Assembly: GCA_963824215.1 (NCBI GenBank)
Contig: CAWGOE010000004.1
Span: forward strand, 434,001 to 498,000
DNA length: 64,000 bases
Reading direction: 5' to 3'
From: VRUE01 sp963824215
GTDB lineage: Bacteria; Actinomycetota; Thermoleophilia; Solirubrobacterales; 70-9
The first letter of the stretch is position 1. Each line of letters opens with the position of its first letter. The notes beneath the pieces were generated by a model that was not told where the DNA came from, did no database searches, and saw only the letters and a program-made list of their open reading frames with translations. The position numbers and the translations under genes are program-made. Shown piece by piece: positions 60,783 through 64,000 of the stretch.

Positions 60783-61994
60783 ATGAGGCGAATCTTCAAG
60801 ACGCCATTCGGCTCCGCGCTTCTCGGCGGTGCCGTTGTCGCGGCATTTGGCTGGATCGCGATCGCGGCTGGTTGGATCCAGGCAGAGGATGGTGGTTCGA
60901 CTGTCACTGTCTCGCAGCCCCTGGCTGCCCCGGTCAGCGCCAGCGACGAAAGCGAGGATCGCACCCTCGTCAACCAGATCTACCGCCGCGACGGCCAAGG
61001 CGTCGCCTTCATCAGCGCCAAGCAGGCCGAAGGCGGATCATCGAGCATCAACCCGTTCGGCGAACCCGAAGGGGAGGGCGGAACGGCGACGGGCTCTGGC
61101 TTCCTGATCGACACCGAGGGGCACGTGATCACCAACAGCCATGTGGTCGAGGGAGCCAGCCAGGTCGAGGTCAAACTCGGCTCGTCGGAGACGAGCTACG
61201 ACGCCGAAGTTGTCGGCACTGACCCGGCCACCGACGTCGCCCTACTCAAGGTCGATGCTCCCATTGACAGCCTGCACCCACTCTCGCTCGGCGACTCCTC
61301 GAAGATCGAAGTGGGCGACCCGGTTGTCGCGATCGGCAACCCGTTCGGTCTCGATCGGACCGTGACCAGCGGCATCGTCTCTGCCCTACAGCGCCAGATC
61401 CAGGCGCCGAACGGATTCTCGATCTCGCATGTGATCCAGACCGACGCCGCGATCAACCCCGGCAACTCGGGCGGGCCGCTGATCGACGCTAGCGGCAGCG
61501 TGATCGGGATCAACTCGCAGATCCAGACCGGCGGCACGAGCAGCGGCAACGTCGGCATTGGCTTTGCCGTGCCGATCAATACCGCGCGCGAAGTGGTGCG
61601 GGAGATCGAAGAGAACGGCGAAGTGAAACACGCCTACCTCGGAATCAGTGGCGGCAGTATTACGCCTGACCTGGCCAAAGCGTTGAAGCTGACTGTCAGC
61701 TCGGGCGTGCTCGTCAACGAAGTCGTCAAGGGCGGCCCGGCCGATGAGGCGGGCGTGAAGGGCGGCGACACCTCGGCGACGATCGAAGGGGCGAACCTGA
61801 GGCTTGGCGGCGACGTGATCACAGAGGTTGACGGCGAGCGGGTCAGCGACATGGAAGAGGTGATCAACGCGGTCAATGCGGCTTCGCCTGGGGATGAGAT
61901 GGAGCTGACCGTTGATCGGGATGGCGAGAAGAAGACGGTGACGGTGACGCTCGGGGTCAGGCCCGATTCCGCAGAAGAAGTTCCGTCTCGATAG
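60783..61994 (+). CDS. Trypsin-like serine protease with PDZ domain (DegP/HtrA family)
   Basis: The 403-aa product has an N-terminal membrane anchor (about residues 9-30, ALLGGAVVAAFGWIAIAAGW). The protease domain has the triad His in VITNSHVVEG, Asp in DPATDVALLKV and Ser in INPGNSGGPLID. A C-terminal PDZ domain (about residues 290-395) includes SGVLVNEVVKGGPADEAGV. It should degrade or refold misfolded proteins outside the membrane. It lies within the trp gene series, between trpC and trpF, which is functionally unexpected. Confidence 0.92.
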   Translation: MRRIFKTPFGSALLGGAVVAAFGWIAIAAGWIQAEDGGSTVTVSQPLAAPVSASDESEDRTLVNQIYRRDGQGVAFISAKQAEGGSSSINPFGEPEGEGGTATGSGFLIDTEGHVITNSHVVEGASQVEVKLGSSETSYDAEVVGTDPATDVALLKVDAPIDSLHPLSLGDSSKIEVGDPVVAIGNPFGLDRTVTSGIVSALQRQIQAPNGFSISHVIQTDAAINPGNSGGPLIDASGSVIGINSQIQTGGTSSGNVGIGFAVPINTAREVVREIEENGEVKHAYLGISGGSITPDLAKALKLTVSSGVLVNEVVKGGPADEAGVKGGDTSATIEGANLRLGGDVITEVDGERVSDMEEVINAVNAASPGDEMELTVDRDGEKKTVTVTLGVRPDSAEEVPSR

Positions 61995-61999
61995 GCGGG

Positions 62000-62105
62000 G
62001 GCGAGGCTCGGGCATCCCCCGCCGGGAGCCCGCATAGGGGCGGCCTCAAGGGCTCTTGCCGGGGAGGGCTCCAATGCTCCCGGAGGGGGACACCCGAGCC
62101 TCGCC
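62000..62105. repeat. Palindromic element, type G, between the protease gene and trpF
   Basis: 21-bp arms GGCGAGGCTCGGGCATCCCCC (as 62000-62020) and its complement at 62085-62105 with two mismatches; the right arm carries GGGACACCC. Inner partial stem GCCGGGAGCC / GGGCTCC..CCCGG. It fills most of the 163-bp gap before trpF. Confidence 0.7.
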
Positions 62106-62145
62106 GCGCTGAGCGGCATTTCACCTGCCGAGAGCAAAGGTCACG

Positions 62146-62151
62146 TACTCT
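62146..62151 (+). promoter_or_regulatory. Probable -10 element of trpF (leaderless type)
   Basis: TACTCT stands 6 bases before the trpF ATG, giving trpF-trpB(-trpA) its own promoter. Confidence 0.5.
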
Positions 62152-62157
62152 CAGATC

Positions 62158-62793
62158 ATGCGAGTCAAGATCTGTGGGATCACTAATTTGGACGACGCCG
62201 CCGAGGCTGTGAGGCTGGGAGCTTGGGCTATTGGCTTGATCCACTACGCCGAGAGCCCCAGGGCCGTCGAGACGACGGAGGCGGTGCGGATTTCGGCTGC
62301 CTTCAGGCGCAAGTGTGAGGTTGTTGGGGTGTTTGTGAATCCGGAGCTGGATGAGGTGGCCAAGGCGGTTGAGGATGAGGGGCTGACTATGGTTCAGCTG
62401 AACGGGGAAGAGGGGCCTTCGTTCTGCGCGGAGGTGGCTCGTAAAACCGGTTTGAAGGTGATCAAGGCTGTGCATGTGTCGAGCGCGGCTGACATCCATG
62501 CGGCTGAGGTGTTTCGGACTGATTTCCACCTCTTCGATAAGGGGGCGAAGGGGCTTTGGGGCGGGACCGGCGAGAGCTTCGATTGGGGGTTGTTGGACGA
62601 GCGGCGCTCCGCGGTGCCGGCGATCCTTGCTGGCGGGCTGCGGCCCGACAACATCGCCGAGGCGGTCGCCGTCGCTCATCCCTACGCCGTCGATGTCGCC
62701 AGCGGAGTCGAGGCCGAGCCGGGACGCAAGGACCACGCCGCGATGACCGCCTTCTTCGAGGCCGCGCAGACGGCTAGCGTTACCTCCGGATGA
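62158..62793 (+). CDS. trpF: Phosphoribosylanthranilate isomerase
   Basis: The 211-aa product begins MRVKICGITNLDDAAEAVRL with the catalytic Cys in KICGIT, VGVFVNPELDEV, VQLNGEEGPSFC, DKGAKGLWGGTGESFDWGLL and VDVASGVEAEPGRKD. It isomerises PRA to CdRP. Actinobacteria such as Streptomyces use PriA for this step, so a dedicated TrpF is a lineage marker. Codon use in the first 400 bases is slightly less GC-biased than in neighbours. It overlaps trpB by 4 bases. Confidence 0.93.
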   Translation: MRVKICGITNLDDAAEAVRLGAWAIGLIHYAESPRAVETTEAVRISAAFRRKCEVVGVFVNPELDEVAKAVEDEGLTMVQLNGEEGPSFCAEVARKTGLKVIKAVHVSSAADIHAAEVFRTDFHLFDKGAKGLWGGTGESFDWGLLDERRSAVPAILAGGLRPDNIAEAVAVAHPYAVDVASGVEAEPGRKDHAAMTAFFEAAQTASVTSG

Positions 62794-63968
62794 CGACCGT
62801 CGAAGAGCGCTTTGGCCCCTACGGGGGCCGCTATGTCCCCGAGACGCTGATCCCGGCTCTTGACGAGCTCAGCGCCGCCTGGGCAGCGGCGAGCGGCGAT
62901 GAGGACTACCGCGTCCGGCTTGCCTCCTTGCGCCGCGACTTCATTGGCCGGCCGACGCCGCTCTATCTCGCCGAGCGGCTCTCCGAGCGCGCGGGGCGGC
63001 GGGTCTACCTCAAGCGCGAGGACCTCGCCCACACCGGGTCGCACAAGATCAACAATGCGATTGGGCAGGTGCTGCTCGCGCAGCGGATGGGCAAGCCGCG
63101 GATCATCGCCGAGACTGGGGCCGGCCAGCACGGCGTCGCAACTGCGACCGCCTGCGCTCTGCTTGGCCTCGAGTGCGTCGTCTACATGGGCAGCGAGGAC
63201 ATCCGCCGCCAGGCCCCGAACGTCGAGCGGATGAAGCTGCTGGGGGCCGAAGTCGCTCCGGTCGACGCTGGCGCGCGCACGCTCAAGGAGGCGGTCAGTG
63301 CCGCGATCCGCGACTGGGTGGCGAACGTCGAGACGACGCATTACGTGATCGGGTCGGCGGTAGGTCCCGCCCCGTTTCCAGCCTTGGTGCGGGACTTGCA
63401 GCGGGTCATCGGTGAGGAGGCACGCGATCAAGCGCTTGCAGCCGAGGGCGTCTTGCCGACCCGCGTGATCGCCTGCGTCGGCGGTGGCTCCAACTCGATC
63501 GGGATCTTCACGCCGTTTGTCGCTGACTCCGAGGTCGAGCTGATCGGCGTCGAGGCGGCGGGCGAGGGCCTTGACAGCGGTCGTCACGGCGCCTCGCTGG
63601 GCGCTGGCGGCACGGGCGTGCTGCATGGCTCGCTCTCGGCCGTGATTGCCGACGACGAGGGTCAGATCCTCGAGGCCCACTCGGTCTCGGCGGGCCTCGA
63701 CTACCCCGGCGTCGGGCCCGAGCATGCCCACTTGCGCGATACCGGCCGCGCCACTTACATGGCGGTCACCGATTCTGCGGCGCTGGCGGCATTCGGCGAG
63801 CTAGCCCGGTTGGAGGGGATCATCCCCGCTCTTGAGTCCTCGCACGCGATTGCCTGGTTGCTGGAGAACGGTGGGGGCGAGGGGTATGACGTCCTCTGTC
63901 TCTCCGGGCGTGGTGACAAGGACCTCGCGGAGGTCGTGGCGCTGACGGGGGAGAAGGACGGGGGATGA
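62790..63968 (+). CDS. trpB: Tryptophan synthase beta chain
   Basis: The 392-aa product begins MTTVEERFGPYGGRYVPETL. The PLP Lys is in HTGSHKINNAIGQVLLA, with ETGAGQHGVATATACALLGL, CVGGGSNSIGIF and HSVSAGLDYPGVGPEHA. It is the TrpB1 type that partners TrpA. The ATG overlaps the trpF TGA and its own TGA overlaps the next ATG (63965). Confidence 0.96.
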   Translation: MTTVEERFGPYGGRYVPETLIPALDELSAAWAAASGDEDYRVRLASLRRDFIGRPTPLYLAERLSERAGRRVYLKREDLAHTGSHKINNAIGQVLLAQRMGKPRIIAETGAGQHGVATATACALLGLECVVYMGSEDIRRQAPNVERMKLLGAEVAPVDAGARTLKEAVSAAIRDWVANVETTHYVIGSAVGPAPFPALVRDLQRVIGEEARDQALAAEGVLPTRVIACVGGGSNSIGIFTPFVADSEVELIGVEAAGEGLDSGRHGASLGAGGTGVLHGSLSAVIADDEGQILEAHSVSAGLDYPGVGPEHAHLRDTGRATYMAVTDSAALAAFGELARLEGIIPALESSHAIAWLLENGGGEGYDVLCLSGRGDKDLAEVVALTGEKDGG

Positions 63969-64000
63969 CCCGCTGGAGCAACAGCGGGGAGGCTCCGGGG
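63965..64000 (+). CDS. trpA: Probable start of tryptophan synthase alpha chain (3' truncated)
   Basis: ATG 63965 overlaps the trpB TGA (ATGA), as expected for trpA. Only 12 codons are visible (MTRWSNSGEAPG). MTR fits TrpA N-termini (MTR-I..AF), but the following residues are encoded by the type C palindromic core, suggesting that an element lies at codon 4. Identity is inferred from position. Confidence 0.45.
   Translation, partial: MTRWSNSGEAPG
63975..63998. repeat. Palindromic element, type C (copy 2, truncated by the window end)
   Basis: These 24 bases are the exact reverse complement of the core at 51756-51779 within prmA. The right arm lies beyond the window. Confidence 0.75.

Overview
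The window is about 64 kb of high-GC, gene-dense DNA. Small overlaps at start/stop junctions, GTG and TTG starts, an RNase E/G-rplU-rpmA-obgE block, hrcA-dnaJ-prmA, and an mreBCD-mrdA-rodA cluster all point to an actinobacterium. The combination of gene orders and protein types (DUF3052, CBU_0592-like, DUF2269, FAS1-like plus MaoC dehydratase pair) fits Thermoleophilia/Solirubrobacterales best. That placement is an inference from gene content; no 16S gene is present.

Layout: (1) 1-9.8 kb: tail of a spermidine-synthase-like gene, trigger factor, clpP and clpX (split by an opposing GNAT gene), valS, folC, a 40-aa membrane microprotein, a membrane zinc-ribbon protein and ndk. (2) 9.9-17.2 kb: maf, a divergent HD-GYP regulator, then the rod-shape cell-wall cluster mreB, mreC, mreD, mrdA, rodA. 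(3) 17.3-21.6 kb: rng, rplU, rpmA, a 590-bp gene-free stretch with palindromes, terminators and a tRNA-like remnant, then obgE. (4) 21.6-27.5 kb: a small accessory group of amidohydrolase, large LuxR ATPase regulator, nitrilase and a PEP-mutase/isocitrate-lyase-like enzyme. (5) 27.5-31.7 kb: proB, proA, nadD, rsfS and a DivIVA-like gene broken by an apparent frameshift. (6) 31.7-33.7 kb: a PD-(D/E)XK endonuclease with a LexA-type box at its start, whose open frame runs without a stop through a tRNA-Ala(GGC) gene and a Phd-type antitoxin remnant; an alpha/beta hydrolase; and a 167-bp MITE-like element. (7) 33.7-46.4 kb: small membrane and DUF proteins, leuS, cupin, comEA, comEC, holA, rpsT, murJ and a large membrane protein. 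(8) 46.6-56 kb: lepA, a hydroxyacyl-ACP dehydratase pair, hrcA, a short dnaJ, prmA, murI, yqeY, phoH, ybeY, era. (9) 56-64 kb: hisIE followed by trpE, trpG, trpD, trpC, a DegP-type protease, trpF, trpB and the first codons of a probable trpA.

Two patterns cross the whole window. First, a family of long palindromes (about 30-150 bp) occurs at least 13 times. They sit between genes and also in frame inside coding sequences (maf, prmA, the 715-aa membrane protein three times, and probably codon 4 of trpA). Copies share cores in opposite orientation but carry different, locally self-complementary arms. This resembles the Rickettsia palindromic elements and is the most unusual feature here. Second, a TAnnnT hexamer lies 6-9 bases before many start codons that lack a Shine-Dalgarno sequence, which suggests extensive leaderless transcription.

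Functionally most of the window is housekeeping: protein quality control (Tig, ClpXP, HrcA, DnaJ, DegP), elongasome peptidoglycan synthesis (MreBCD, PBP2, RodA, MurI, MurJ), RNA and ribosome maturation (RNase G, ObgE, RsfS, YbeY, Era, PhoH, LepA), tRNA charging, DNA uptake (ComEA/EC), and proline, NAD, histidine and tryptophan synthesis.
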